This document shows positions 1 through 8,305 of a stretch of DNA of 64,000 nucleotides, piece after piece; positions within the stretch are counted from its first letter, which is position 1, and every line of letters begins with the position of its first letter. Position numbers and translations under genes: made by a program. The notes under the pieces are model-generated. The model did not search any database and was not told the origin of the DNA. It was given only the letters and a program-made list of their open reading frames with translations. The stretch comes from Halorientalis marina (GTDB taxonomy: Archaea > Halobacteriota > Halobacteria > Halobacteriales > Haloarculaceae): assembly GCF_023028345.1 (NCBI RefSeq), contig NZ_CP095487.1, positions 2,852,001-2,916,000 on the forward strand, in the 5' to 3' direction.

Positions 1-307
1 CGTCGGTGATGATGTCGGCGGACTCGGCCATGAACGTCACGCCGCCGAAGATCACGTAGTCGGCGTCGGCGTTCGCGGCCTCTTTCGACAGCTGGTAGGA
101 GTCACCGACGAAGTCGGCGTGTTTGACGATCTCCCGGCGCTGGTAGTTGTGGCCGAGGATGACGACGTCGTCACCGAGTTCGTCGAGGGCCGCCTCGATG
201 CGCTCGGTGCGTTCGTCCTCCTCCAGGTCCCGGTAGGCAGGTGGAAGCTGCTCCAGGTTGTCGTACTTGAACAGGCTGAGGTCCGTCTCGAACTGCGCGG
301 TTTCCAT
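1..307 (-). CDS. nadA: Quinolinate synthase NadA (partial, N-terminal part)
   Basis: Quinolinate synthase makes quinolinate from iminoaspartate and dihydroxyacetone phosphate in de novo NAD synthesis, using a [4Fe-4S] cluster. Only about the first 102 residues lie in the window; the gene runs off the left edge. Visible signatures are GHNYQR at residues 52-57 and FGGVTFMAES at 87-96, both typical of NadA. The ATG at 307-305 gives a normal N-terminus (METAQFETDLSLFKYDN). In many haloarchaea nadB and nadC follow nadA; they would lie to the left and cannot be checked here. An AT-rich promoter-like tract lies upstream. Confidence 0.93.
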   Translation of the reverse strand, partial: METAQFETDLSLFKYDNLEQLPPAYRDLEEDERTERIEAALDELGDDVVILGHNYQRREIVKHADFVGDSYQLSKEAANADADYVIFGGVTFMAESADIITD

Positions 308-497
308 CTCTGGCACGTAAGACCAACCCTCGGTTAGCTATCCTACGGTACTGCCTATTGAAAAAATTTTGCCTTCAATGTCCGCCTATGGTGGACTTTT
401 AGGCATATGTTGCCACCTTCGCGGTAACGCGGGCGCGTTTGTCCCAGCGAGCTGCATCCAGAAAGATACTTAGGTGTCGTTCTGTAGACATGGTCGT
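308..497. promoter_or_regulatory. Divergent nadA / lipoprotein intergenic region with inverted repeat
   Basis: 190 bases between two divergent genes, clearly more A+T-rich than the surroundings. An AT tract around 357-372 is a plausible TATA region for nadA. ATACTTAG near 467-474 lies about 28 nt before the lipoprotein ATG, as expected for a leaderless transcript. A near-perfect inverted repeat, GTCCGCC-TAT-GGTGGAC (380-396, one mismatch), sits just upstream of the nadA AT tract and could be an operator. No regulator is identified. Confidence 0.5.
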
Positions 498-1232
498 ATG
501 GATCGCCGCCGATTCCTCCTCGCGAGCGGTCTGACCGCTGGTACCGTCGGTTTAGCGGGGTGTACGAGCATCCCGCTGATCGGTGGCGGCGGGCAGACGC
601 CGCCGCCACGGAAGTCCTCCGTTTTCACCGACGTCGAGGCGTCAGAGCAGGGAATCGTCCTGGAACTGCCCGACCAGCCCTGGATTCAGTCCCGGGCCGA
701 GATCGGAAACAGCGGGGCGCTCGCGCCGCCGGACGCCGCCGGGCTGCTCGGCGGCCTCTCGCCGGTCGGCCTCGCCAGCGCCGCGAAGGGCGGCGCCGTC
801 GGTGCCACCGGCCGCGGGGACGGCGGTGCGTCGAGGGCACCCCGGAGCACCCACGGCTACGCGAAGTGGCACGGGGGCGACGGTGACGACTACGACGACT
901 GGCGGGAGGAGCACGACGACGACGTCGACCGGTACGACGCCGCCATCGCCGCCGTCGGCGTCGCCTACCTCGGCTCGAACGCCCAGTACGACGGCAACGA
1001 GCCCGGCCCCGGGAAACCGCCGGGCGGCTGGGACGAGACGATGTCGTCCGTCGACGGGAACCAGGTCGTCTACGAGACCGACCCCCAGAGCGGCTGGTAC
1101 CGCTCCGGTGCCCGACTCGAGGCCCCCGGTACCGACCACACCTTCGGCTGGGAGTCCGTCGACTACATGATCGAACGAGCAGGCGGCGGCCCGAAAGTCG
1201 ACCGTGCCTGGAAGATATCCCCGCGCCTGTAG
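498..1232 (+). CDS. Tat-exported lipoprotein of unknown function, upstream of spermidine-synthase-like gene
   Basis: A 244-residue protein starting MDRRRFLLASGLTAG. It has a twin-arginine motif (RRRF), a hydrophobic stretch and a lipobox (LAGC, Cys near 22), so it should be Tat-exported and lipid-anchored. The mature part is acidic, with an Asp-rich stretch in the middle and a Gly/Trp/Tyr-rich C-terminal half. No family could be named. The ATG at 498 was preferred over an upstream in-frame start at 474 because it places the RR motif at the N-terminus. The gene ends 5 nt before the start of the membrane spermidine-synthase-like gene, so the two are probably co-transcribed and may act on the same membrane process. 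Confidence 0.85.
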   Translation: MDRRRFLLASGLTAGTVGLAGCTSIPLIGGGGQTPPPRKSSVFTDVEASEQGIVLELPDQPWIQSRAEIGNSGALAPPDAAGLLGGLSPVGLASAAKGGAVGATGRGDGGASRAPRSTHGYAKWHGGDGDDYDDWREEHDDDVDRYDAAIAAVGVAYLGSNAQYDGNEPGPGKPPGGWDETMSSVDGNQVVYETDPQSGWYRSGARLEAPGTDHTFGWESVDYMIERAGGGPKVDRAWKISPRL

Positions 1233-1237
1233 ACGCC

Positions 1238-3049
1238 GTGCCCCGCCCGCTCGACCGCCGCAGTGCCGTCTTCGCGCTCACGTTCGTCGTCGCCTTCTGT
1301 AGCATCGTCTACGAACTCGTCTACTCCGAACTGCTGGCCGTGCTCTTCGGCGGCACCGTCGTCCGCTACTCCGTCACCATCGGCCTCTTTCTGTTCTCGC
1401 TCGGCGTCGGCGCCTTCTGCTTCCGGTATCTCGACGACCACCCCTCCAATTTCTTCCGCCTGGAGGTCTATCTCGCCGTGCTCGGACCGCTCGGCCTCGT
1501 GTTCATCGTCGGGGTCAACGCCGTCCCGATCACCGGCGGCCCCGAGACGGAGGCGGCGCTCGAACGGCTCGCGCTCTACGTCTCGCACCTCCCCATCGTC
1601 GTCGTCGGCTTCCTCTCCGGCCTCGAAATTCCGTTCCTGACCGACCTCGCCGACGCCGAGCGGGGAGAGTCCGGACGGGCCGTGGGCGTCGTCGCCGCGG
1701 TCGGCCGGGGCTCCCGTCGGGTCGCGCGCGCCGTCGTCGGCCTCCCCTTTCGAGCCTCGGACGACGACGGGAACGAGGGCGACGAGAGCAGTTTCTCGGC
1801 AGTACTGGGAATGGACTACCTCGGCAGCCTCGTCGGGACCGTCACCTACGCGCTCGTCCTCTACCCGTCGCTCGGTCTCATCCCGACGGTGTTCGTCCTC
1901 GGCCTGCTGAACGCGGTCGCCGCGCTCGCCTTTTACCTGCTGTACCGCGAGGGCGGCGCGACGGAAGCGACCGCGGACGGGGCGGCCACGGACAACGCGG
2001 GAGCCCCAGTCGACGTGACCTTCGGGACGACGAGTCACGCGCTCCTGGCGATCTGTCTGCTGGCGGTCGGCGCCTACGCGGGCGCGCTGGTCTACGAGGA
2101 GGACGTGTCCACGGACCTGCGGAACCTCTACCTCGAAGAGCAGTTCGAGGGGGAGTACCCGAACCGGCAGATGGAGGTGCGGATCACCGGGCACGCGTCG
2201 ACCCGGTACCAGGACGTCGTCTTCTACGAGCGCGAGTGGACCGGCGGCTCTGCCATCTACCAGGGGCGACAGTCCCCACAGACCTGCCTGCGGCTCGACA
2301 CGGCGGTCCAGTTGTGCGAGAGCTGGGTCGACTCCTACCACAGCGGGCTGGTCGACGTGTCCGTGACGATGGCGGGCGACCTCTCCGACCGACGCGTCCT
2401 CCTGGTCGGCGGCGGGGACTGGATCGCCGCCGACCGGCTCCGCGAGCGCAACGCCACCGTCGACATGGTCGACCTCGACCGGGAGTTCATGAACTACACG
2501 AAAGACCACCCCTACTTCGAGCGGTACCACGACGACGCCTACCGCTACGAGAACCTGACCGTCCACGCCACCGACGCCTACACCTACCTCCGGGACACCG
2601 ACCGGGAGTACGACCTGATCCTGCTCGACCTCCCCGGCGCCCGCTCCGACGACCTCCTCCATCTCTACTCGACGGAGTTCTACCGCCAGCTCCGGGCCCA
2701 CCTGGCAGATGGAGGACTGGTCGCCACCTGGTCGTACTCCCGGTACGACTACCCACAGCACCGCAAGGCCTACCTCACGACCGTCCGCGAGGCCGGCTTC
2801 GAGTCGTACCTCCGGTATCACGCGTACGACGACCTGAACGGCGACGGGGACGCCGTCGCGACCGAGCAGTTCTACGTCCTCTCGCCGGGGCCGACGCCCG
2901 AGCCGGACCTGCAGGGCGTTTCGGACCCGTACCTGCGCCGCCACGCCGACCGCTACCGGTCGGCGACCTGGCGGCCGATCCCGACGTACCGTGGCGTCCG
3001 ACCGAACAGCATCTTCCACCCGAACTATGACATCATCGTGGACCGCTGA
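1238..3049 (+). CDS. Membrane-embedded spermidine/spermine-synthase-like protein
   Basis: 603 residues with a GTG start. The N-terminal ~280 residues contain several hydrophobic membrane segments, interrupted by charged loops. After a further membrane segment near 265-285, the C-terminal ~300 residues form a Rossmann-type aminopropyltransferase-like domain: GGGDW (nucleotide-binding loop), VDLD (acidic strand end), TDAYTYL and LLDLPGARSDD. The canonical catalytic D-x-x-DP segment is replaced by DLPG, so the real substrate is uncertain. Haloarchaea generally contain little spermidine, so the polyamine name is homology only. The downstream DUF2617 gene overlaps its 3' end by 23 nt, indicating translational coupling. 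A second, differently built paralogue lies at 19352-20911. Confidence 0.85.
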   Translation: MPRPLDRRSAVFALTFVVAFCSIVYELVYSELLAVLFGGTVVRYSVTIGLFLFSLGVGAFCFRYLDDHPSNFFRLEVYLAVLGPLGLVFIVGVNAVPITGGPETEAALERLALYVSHLPIVVVGFLSGLEIPFLTDLADAERGESGRAVGVVAAVGRGSRRVARAVVGLPFRASDDDGNEGDESSFSAVLGMDYLGSLVGTVTYALVLYPSLGLIPTVFVLGLLNAVAALAFYLLYREGGATEATADGAATDNAGAPVDVTFGTTSHALLAICLLAVGAYAGALVYEEDVSTDLRNLYLEEQFEGEYPNRQMEVRITGHASTRYQDVVFYEREWTGGSAIYQGRQSPQTCLRLDTAVQLCESWVDSYHSGLVDVSVTMAGDLSDRRVLLVGGGDWIAADRLRERNATVDMVDLDREFMNYTKDHPYFERYHDDAYRYENLTVHATDAYTYLRDTDREYDLILLDLPGARSDDLLHLYSTEFYRQLRAHLADGGLVATWSYSRYDYPQHRKAYLTTVREAGFESYLRYHAYDDLNGDGDAVATEQFYVLSPGPTPEPDLQGVSDPYLRRHADRYRSATWRPIPTYRGVRPNSIFHPNYDIIVDR

Positions 3050-3512
3050 GAGCGCCACCGTCCCCGACCACCTCCACGTCGGCTACGGCCGCGACCGGCC
3101 CGAGGTGGCCGACCTGCGGGTGTTCGCCGCGACCGAGCGAACCCTCCTCGGCGAGCGCTTCGAGGTGGCCGTCATCGGGAGCTCCCACTACGTCCACGCG
3201 CCCGCGGCGGGGTTCCACGAGATCGTCTCCTGTAAGCCGCTGGCACACGACGCCGTCCACGAACTCGACCTCCGCGAGTTCGGCGAGCGCACGCTCACCT
3301 TCGCCGGCGACGACCTCGCCTGCGAGACGACCGTCGCGACCCACCCGCTCGATGCCGTCCCCGACCCGGACGCCGCCGACCTCGCGCACGTCTTCGACCC
3401 CGGCGCCGTCACCGCCATCGACGTTGGGACGCGCCGGTACGAGACCTACCACACGTACCCCGAGTTCGACTGTCTGGTCTACACCGAGACGCGGCTGCAC
3501 GAGGCGGACTGA
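3027..3512 (+). CDS. DUF2617 family protein
   Basis: 161 residues, starting MTSSWTAESATVPDHLHVGYG. The segment around VIGSSHYV (about residue 50) and the overall length match what I recall of DUF2617, a small soluble family of unknown function often found next to spermidine-synthase-like genes. The ATG at 3027 lies inside the end of the upstream gene (overlap 3027-3049), so expression is probably coupled to it. No signal peptide or membrane segment is seen. The assignment to DUF2617 comes from memory and context rather than a search. Confidence 0.7.
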   Translation: MTSSWTAESATVPDHLHVGYGRDRPEVADLRVFAATERTLLGERFEVAVIGSSHYVHAPAAGFHEIVSCKPLAHDAVHELDLREFGERTLTFAGDDLACETTVATHPLDAVPDPDAADLAHVFDPGAVTAIDVGTRRYETYHTYPEFDCLVYTETRLHEAD

Positions 3513-3532
3513 CCCCGCAGACGGCGGGTCGG

Positions 3533-4150
3533 CTACCGGTAGATGTCCCGGCGCTCCTCGCTCGACAGTTCCACGTCGGCCTCCTCGACGGGCGTGCAGT
3601 TGGGGCACTCGTCGGAGGCGGCCACGGTACGGACGGTGATCCGCAGGCCGAACAGCGCCAGCACCCGCTCCTCGCGGCGCTCGACGACGGTGTCCGCGCG
3701 GTCGTTCCCGCAGTAGTGACAGTACTCGCGTTCGGCCTGTTCGGTCTGGTAACTCACGAGGTCGTAGCCGAACCAGCCGACGCGCCGGTAGGCCTCCGAC
3801 TTCGTCTGCCGGACCAGTTCGGGCTCGCCGCCGGCGTCGAAGTCCTCGCGCTCGATGGAGATGGAGGTGCCCCGGTCGGTCTCCGTGCGGACTCGCATAT
3901 CCCGGCCGACGGTGATGGTGTTGTGACTACCGGTGCAATGCAAGACGAGTTCCTCGTCGTCGCCACGGGCGGTGACGGAGTTGTGGTCGCCGGCGAGCAG
4001 GAGGGCGACGCTGTCGCTTCCGGGCACGAACTCGACGCTACTGCTCTCGCTCTCGACGGCGATTCCGCGCTGGACCGTGCCGGCATCGACGGACTTGCGT
4101 TCGCCGGTGACCGTCGTGTCGAACTCGCCGGCGTCCGGACTCGAACTCAC
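3533..4150 (-). CDS. Beta-repeat (DUF3060-like) protein with C-terminal zinc ribbon
   Basis: 205 residues with a GTG start at 4150; a TATA-like GTTTTAGCC lies about 30 nt upstream on the same strand, fitting a leaderless start. The N-terminal half contains repeated short beta motifs (GDHNSVTARG, GSHNTITVG) like those of DUF3060 proteins. The C-terminal half has two CxxC pairs (YCHYCG and ECPNC), consistent with a structural zinc site. No signal peptide is visible, so the protein is probably cytoplasmic. It is convergent with the DUF2617 gene and 50 nt from the end of the pentapeptide channel gene, which lies upstream on the same strand. Function unknown. Confidence 0.75.
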   Translation of the reverse strand: MSSSPDAGEFDTTVTGERKSVDAGTVQRGIAVESESSSVEFVPGSDSVALLLAGDHNSVTARGDDEELVLHCTGSHNTITVGRDMRVRTETDRGTSISIEREDFDAGGEPELVRQTKSEAYRRVGWFGYDLVSYQTEQAEREYCHYCGNDRADTVVERREERVLALFGLRITVRTVAASDECPNCTPVEEADVELSSEERRDIYR

Positions 4151-4200
4151 TGTTTAGCGGAGTGATACGAGAGCGACGGCTAAAACCTTCCCGTGCGCGT

Positions 4201-6321
4201 TCATATCTCGGAGCGCTTGATGAGGGCGTACAGCACGAGGCCGCCGAGGATGACCGAGAGGTAGACCTCGAACGGGGCGAGGATGCGCGCGGCCCAGCCC
4301 TGCGGGCCGTTGAACCCGTAGCCGATGGTGAGGAAGGTGATGTAGCTGAACGAGAGGATCTCGAAGAACTGCGCCCGGCCGCCCGGCGTGGTGAAGGCGG
4401 CGGAGACCGATTCGGGCTGGCTGACACCCTCCAGCGCGAACGCGGGACCGCCGAAGGCATAGACCGGGGCCAGCAGTGCCGGTACGATGGCGAAGACGGC
4501 GAAGATCCGGAAGATCCGCATCCCGTGGCCGCAGGTGATTCCGAGGAAGCCGTTCTCGATAGCACGGACGGCGTTGCGAAACCGGGTGCCGAGGCCTGCA
4601 CTGCCGTCGCCGGCGATGGCGAGGTGCTTCCTCCGGGCGTACTGCTGGCGGTTCATCCGGAACTCGCCGGCGGCCTTCATGTTCCCGGCCGCCGAAGCGC
4701 TCTTCTTTGCGTTGAGGTAGGTCGTCTCGATGACCGCCGGCGTCATCTCGAGGGCGTAGGTCCGGTCGACGCTGTCGTCGAACACGTGAAGCGTCCACTC
4801 GTTTCGGTCGAGGTAGTCGGTGTGGGACGAGAAGTCGAACTCGTTGCCGTCGAACTCGTCGAAGACGGTGTTACAGAATCGGAAGTAGTCGAGCAGTTGG
4901 TCGCTCCCCCCGCTCTCGCGGGCGGACTGGAGGTCGATGTCGCCGATGGACGCGCGGGTGAGGTCGTACCGGACCCACCCGTCTTTCGGCTGGGTGATCG
5001 TCCCGCCACGGATCGTCGCGTCGGTGCAGTTCACGTACGGGTCGTCGTCGGTCGCCAGCACCATCGCGTCGATGCGCTCGGAGAACTCGGCGTCCTCGAA
5101 GTCGATGGTGCCGGCGAACTCGACGCGCATGAAGTTCGCCGAGGTGAACTCCGCGTCCGCGAAGTTGGCGTCGCCGTGGAAGACCGCGCTGTCGAAGGAG
5201 GCGTTGTCTTCGAGGCGGTTCGCGTGCCCCCGGAACTCGGCGCCGCGGAACACGGCCTGTCCCTCGAAGGTCACCTCCGAGAAGTCGGTATCCTCGACGA
5301 ACCGGACCTCGTCGAAATCCGCCTGCCCCTCGAACGTGGCGCCGACGAAGTCCGCGTCGGCGTTGAACCAGGTCTCCTGGAAGTGTGCGTCCCCCTCGAA
5401 GGTGGCGTCGGCCAGGTTCGAGTACCGGATTTCGGCCTGCGAGAAGTCCACGTCGGCGGCGAAGGTGGCGTCGACGAAGCGCACGTCGTCCTCCAGCGTG
5501 CGGGCGCCGCCCCGGAACTCCGTGCCCCGAAAGTTCGCTGGCGCCTCGAACCGCGCGCTCTCGAAGGTAGCGTCCTCGGCGAAGGTGACCTCCGAGAAGT
5601 GTGCCTCGTCAGCGAAGGTGGCCTGGCGGAACCAGACGTCCCCGTCGAAACGGGCGTCCTCGAACTCGGCCGTCCCCTCGAACGTGGCCCGGCTGAAGTC
5701 CGAGGCCCCGAGTTCCACGCGACCGAACTCCGCCGTCTCGGCGAAGATCGCGTCGACGAAGCTCGCGTTGTCGTCCATCTCGTTCGACTTCCCGGTGAAG
5801 GTCCCGCCGCGGAAGGAGGCCCGCGCCTCGAACCGGGCGCCCTCGAAACTGGTGTCCTCGGCACAGGTGATCTCCTCGAGCCGCGTCTCAGCCCCGAAGG
5901 TGGTGCGCGTGAACTCGCAGTCGCGGTCGAATCGCGACTCCTCGGCGTGGACCGGGGCGGTGATCGAGGAGTCCGTCACCTCCACGTCGTACTCGAAGTG
6001 GGCGTCCTCGATCTCCATGCCACCGATCTCGCAGTCCGTGAACGTCAGCGGCACCATCACGTCCGCGTGTTCGACGCTGATACCCTCCTCGAAGGTGCAG
6101 TCGCGGAACACGACGGGGTGGTTGTTCTGCCCGCCGACGTCCAGATAGTCCAGTTCGAGTTCGGGGAAGGTCCGTCCCTCGAAGGTCTTCTCGTCGCGGT
6201 CGCCGCGGTTGACGACGGCGACGAGCGCGTCGCGCACCGCGTCGGCCTCGATCCCCCGCCTTTCGCGCTCCGCGGGCGACAGTTCGAGGACCGACCGGTG
6301 TTCGGCCAGTGACTCCGACAT
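4201..6321 (-). CDS. Pentapeptide-repeat protein fused to a two-TM ion channel pore
   Basis: 706 residues. Residues ~45-415 are rich in A(D/E)F-type pentapeptide repeats that build a right-handed beta-helix. Within this, three modules repeat with an exact 94-residue period: F170-RG, F264-RG and F358-RG, followed by (D/E)D-x-x-x-F at 188, 282 and 376. A linker (~420-590) leads to a membrane segment (~603-622), a pore helix with selectivity filter TIGYG (665-669) and a last membrane segment (~678-701). TIGYG is the signature of two-TM potassium channels. The predicted product is a cation channel gated or scaffolded by a cytoplasmic beta-helix. A promoter-like AT-rich patch precedes the ATG at 6321. 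Confidence 0.88.
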   Translation of the reverse strand: MSESLAEHRSVLELSPAERERRGIEADAVRDALVAVVNRGDRDEKTFEGRTFPELELDYLDVGGQNNHPVVFRDCTFEEGISVEHADVMVPLTFTDCEIGGMEIEDAHFEYDVEVTDSSITAPVHAEESRFDRDCEFTRTTFGAETRLEEITCAEDTSFEGARFEARASFRGGTFTGKSNEMDDNASFVDAIFAETAEFGRVELGASDFSRATFEGTAEFEDARFDGDVWFRQATFADEAHFSEVTFAEDATFESARFEAPANFRGTEFRGGARTLEDDVRFVDATFAADVDFSQAEIRYSNLADATFEGDAHFQETWFNADADFVGATFEGQADFDEVRFVEDTDFSEVTFEGQAVFRGAEFRGHANRLEDNASFDSAVFHGDANFADAEFTSANFMRVEFAGTIDFEDAEFSERIDAMVLATDDDPYVNCTDATIRGGTITQPKDGWVRYDLTRASIGDIDLQSARESGGSDQLLDYFRFCNTVFDEFDGNEFDFSSHTDYLDRNEWTLHVFDDSVDRTYALEMTPAVIETTYLNAKKSASAAGNMKAAGEFRMNRQQYARRKHLAIAGDGSAGLGTRFRNAVRAIENGFLGITCGHGMRIFRIFAVFAIVPALLAPVYAFGGPAFALEGVSQPESVSAAFTTPGGRAQFFEILSFSYITFLTIGYGFNGPQGWAARILAPFEVYLSVILGGLVLYALIKRSEI

Positions 6322-6515
6322 TGGCTGGTCGCACGCGGAGTTGCCTCAAAAATGTTTGGCGTTAGACCTGTTCCTGGCGATGGATGCGCCGTCGCGCGGG
6401 GTCGCCCGGGTGGGACTCCGGCACCGGACCCACCGCAGGCTATTTTCGGCCGCCGTTCCTGTGTGCGCTCGATGGCCCTCCCGACGACGCCGACCGCCGC
6501 TGGAGGTGGCGACCG

Positions 6516-8213
6516 ATGACCGACGACGGCACGACGGACCTTGACCGCCGGGAGGTCCTGAACTCCGTCGGCTCGCTCACGCTCGGGACGCTCCTGGCGT
6601 CCGAACTCGGCGCCGACGTGCCCGGCGCGCTCCCCATCGAGCGCGTCTCCGGGCGACCACAGCGGGGCGCGGCCGACGACGCGGCCGCCGACGTGTTCCC
6701 GCAAGGCGTCGCCAGCGGCGATCCGACGACCAGCGGGGCGATCTGCTGGACCCGGATCGACCCCGACGCGTACAGCCCGACGACGCCGCTCTCGGTCGAG
6801 GTCGTCGCGGAGAGCGGTTTCGAGCGGTTCGGGGGCATCTGGAGCGTCGAGACCGACGGCCTCGCCGACCGGGACCACACGGTCGCGGTCGACCTCGACG
6901 GCCGGCTCGACCCGGACCGGGGGTACGCCTACCGGTTCGTCTACGGCGACACGCGCGGCCCCGTGGGACGCTTTCGGACCCTGCCGCGGCCGACGGCGTC
7001 GCCCGACAGTCTGCGCTTTGGCGTCCTCACCTGCCAGGACTACATGAACGGCTACTACGGCGCGTTCGGCCACGTCGCCGACGACGACCTCGACTGGCTC
7101 GTCCACCTCGGCGATTTCATCTACGAGTGGGCCGGCGACTCCGAGTACGACGGTCGCGACATCGCCCTCCCGAGCGGCCACGACCTGGCCTGGGGACTGT
7201 CCGACTTCCGGCACCTCTACCGGACCTACCGGAGCGACCCGCTCCTGCAGTCGGCGCTCGCGAGTGCCGCTCTGATCGCCACCTGGGACGACCACGAGGT
7301 CGTCAACAACCGGTACTGGGACTACGAGGCCGACCGGCCGGCGACGAACTACCACCCCCGCAGCGACGACCCCAAGTTCATGTCGCAGCTGTTCGCCGAC
7401 GGCATCCGGGCCTGGTGGGAGTACATGCCCGTCCGGGTGCAGTACGACCCGGACGCCGACCGGGTACAGGACCAACTCCGGCTCTACCGCTCGTTCCGGT
7501 TCGGCGACCTGCTGGAACTGGTCGTCACCGACGAGCGGCTCTTCCGGTCGCAACCGAACGACGACGACGGCGGGCCGGTTCCGGCCGGTGCCCTCGACGC
7601 GCCCGGCGAGGCCGACCTCGACCACACGATGCTGGGGGCCGACCAGCGCGAGTGGTTCCTCGAACGGGTGACGGAAAACGACGCCACCTGGACCGCGTGG
7701 GCGAACGAGGTCCTGAACATGCGGCTGGACACGGAGTTCCGGGGCCGGGAGACGTACGAGCTCGCCGACTCCTGGGACGGGTACGAGACCGAGCGCCGGC
7801 TGGTGATGGACGCCATCGACGCGGCGGACGTGGAGAACTTCGTCGCGTTGACCGGCGACCTCCACACCGCGCTGGCCGGCTACATGCGGACGCGGTACGG
7901 CGACGGCGGCTCGCGGGTCGGCGTCGAACTCATGACGCCGGCGGTCACGAGCATCAACCTCGCCGAGGCCATCGAACAGCGGGACGCCGGCGTGCCGCCG
8001 TCGCTCGCCGAGCGCGTCCTGGTCTCGAACAACGACCACATCCAGTTTCTGAACAGCACCAACCACGGCTACGCCGTCGCGGAGTTCACGCCCGAGGCCT
8101 GCACGTACACGGCCTACGCCGTCGACAAGACCGTCGATTCGGCGGCCGCCTCGCGCCGCGAACTCGCCAGTTTCCGCGTGCCCGCCGGCGAGACCGTCCT
8201 CCGCCCGACCTGA
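6516..8213 (+). CDS. phoD: PhoD-like alkaline phosphatase / phosphodiesterase
   Basis: 565 residues. The N-terminus (LDRREVLNSVGSLTLGTLLAS) resembles a weak Tat signal, so secretion is likely. PhoD-family motifs are present: FPQGVASGDPT near the start of the mature part, LTCQDY, WLVHLGDFIYEW, TWDDHEVVNNRYW and VALTGDLHT. These supply the Asp, Asn and His ligands of the metal centre. The family hydrolyses phosphomono- or diesters outside the cell and helps phosphate scavenging. The ATG at 6516 was chosen over an upstream in-frame start at 6384 because upstream residues look non-coding. The HMG-CoA reductase gene follows after 92 nt and seems functionally unrelated. Confidence 0.9.
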   Translation: MTDDGTTDLDRREVLNSVGSLTLGTLLASELGADVPGALPIERVSGRPQRGAADDAAADVFPQGVASGDPTTSGAICWTRIDPDAYSPTTPLSVEVVAESGFERFGGIWSVETDGLADRDHTVAVDLDGRLDPDRGYAYRFVYGDTRGPVGRFRTLPRPTASPDSLRFGVLTCQDYMNGYYGAFGHVADDDLDWLVHLGDFIYEWAGDSEYDGRDIALPSGHDLAWGLSDFRHLYRTYRSDPLLQSALASAALIATWDDHEVVNNRYWDYEADRPATNYHPRSDDPKFMSQLFADGIRAWWEYMPVRVQYDPDADRVQDQLRLYRSFRFGDLLELVVTDERLFRSQPNDDDGGPVPAGALDAPGEADLDHTMLGADQREWFLERVTENDATWTAWANEVLNMRLDTEFRGRETYELADSWDGYETERRLVMDAIDAADVENFVALTGDLHTALAGYMRTRYGDGGSRVGVELMTPAVTSINLAEAIEQRDAGVPPSLAERVLVSNNDHIQFLNSTNHGYAVAEFTPEACTYTAYAVDKTVDSAAASRRELASFRVPAGETVLRPT

Positions 8214-8305
8214 CGGACGGCGGCGCCTGCACTCGGCCGCCGGCGACGAGCGCCGGGCCGCCCGAATCGGCAACAGTTAGGGGGCCGGGGGCCCCGGTGT
8301 CGGGC

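Noticed and set aside
119..337. 72-codon + strand frame at the left edge
   Set aside because: Antisense to nadA.
1163..3058. 631-codon open frame on the - strand
   Set aside because: Antisense to the spermidine-synthase-like gene; composition is Val/Arg/Glu-rich without domains.
4162..6312. 716-codon open frame on the + strand
   Set aside because: Antisense shadow of the pentapeptide-repeat channel; its repeats mirror those of the real gene.
6057..8273. 738-codon open frame on the - strand
   Set aside because: Antisense to phoD and overlapping the channel gene in another frame; no motif.
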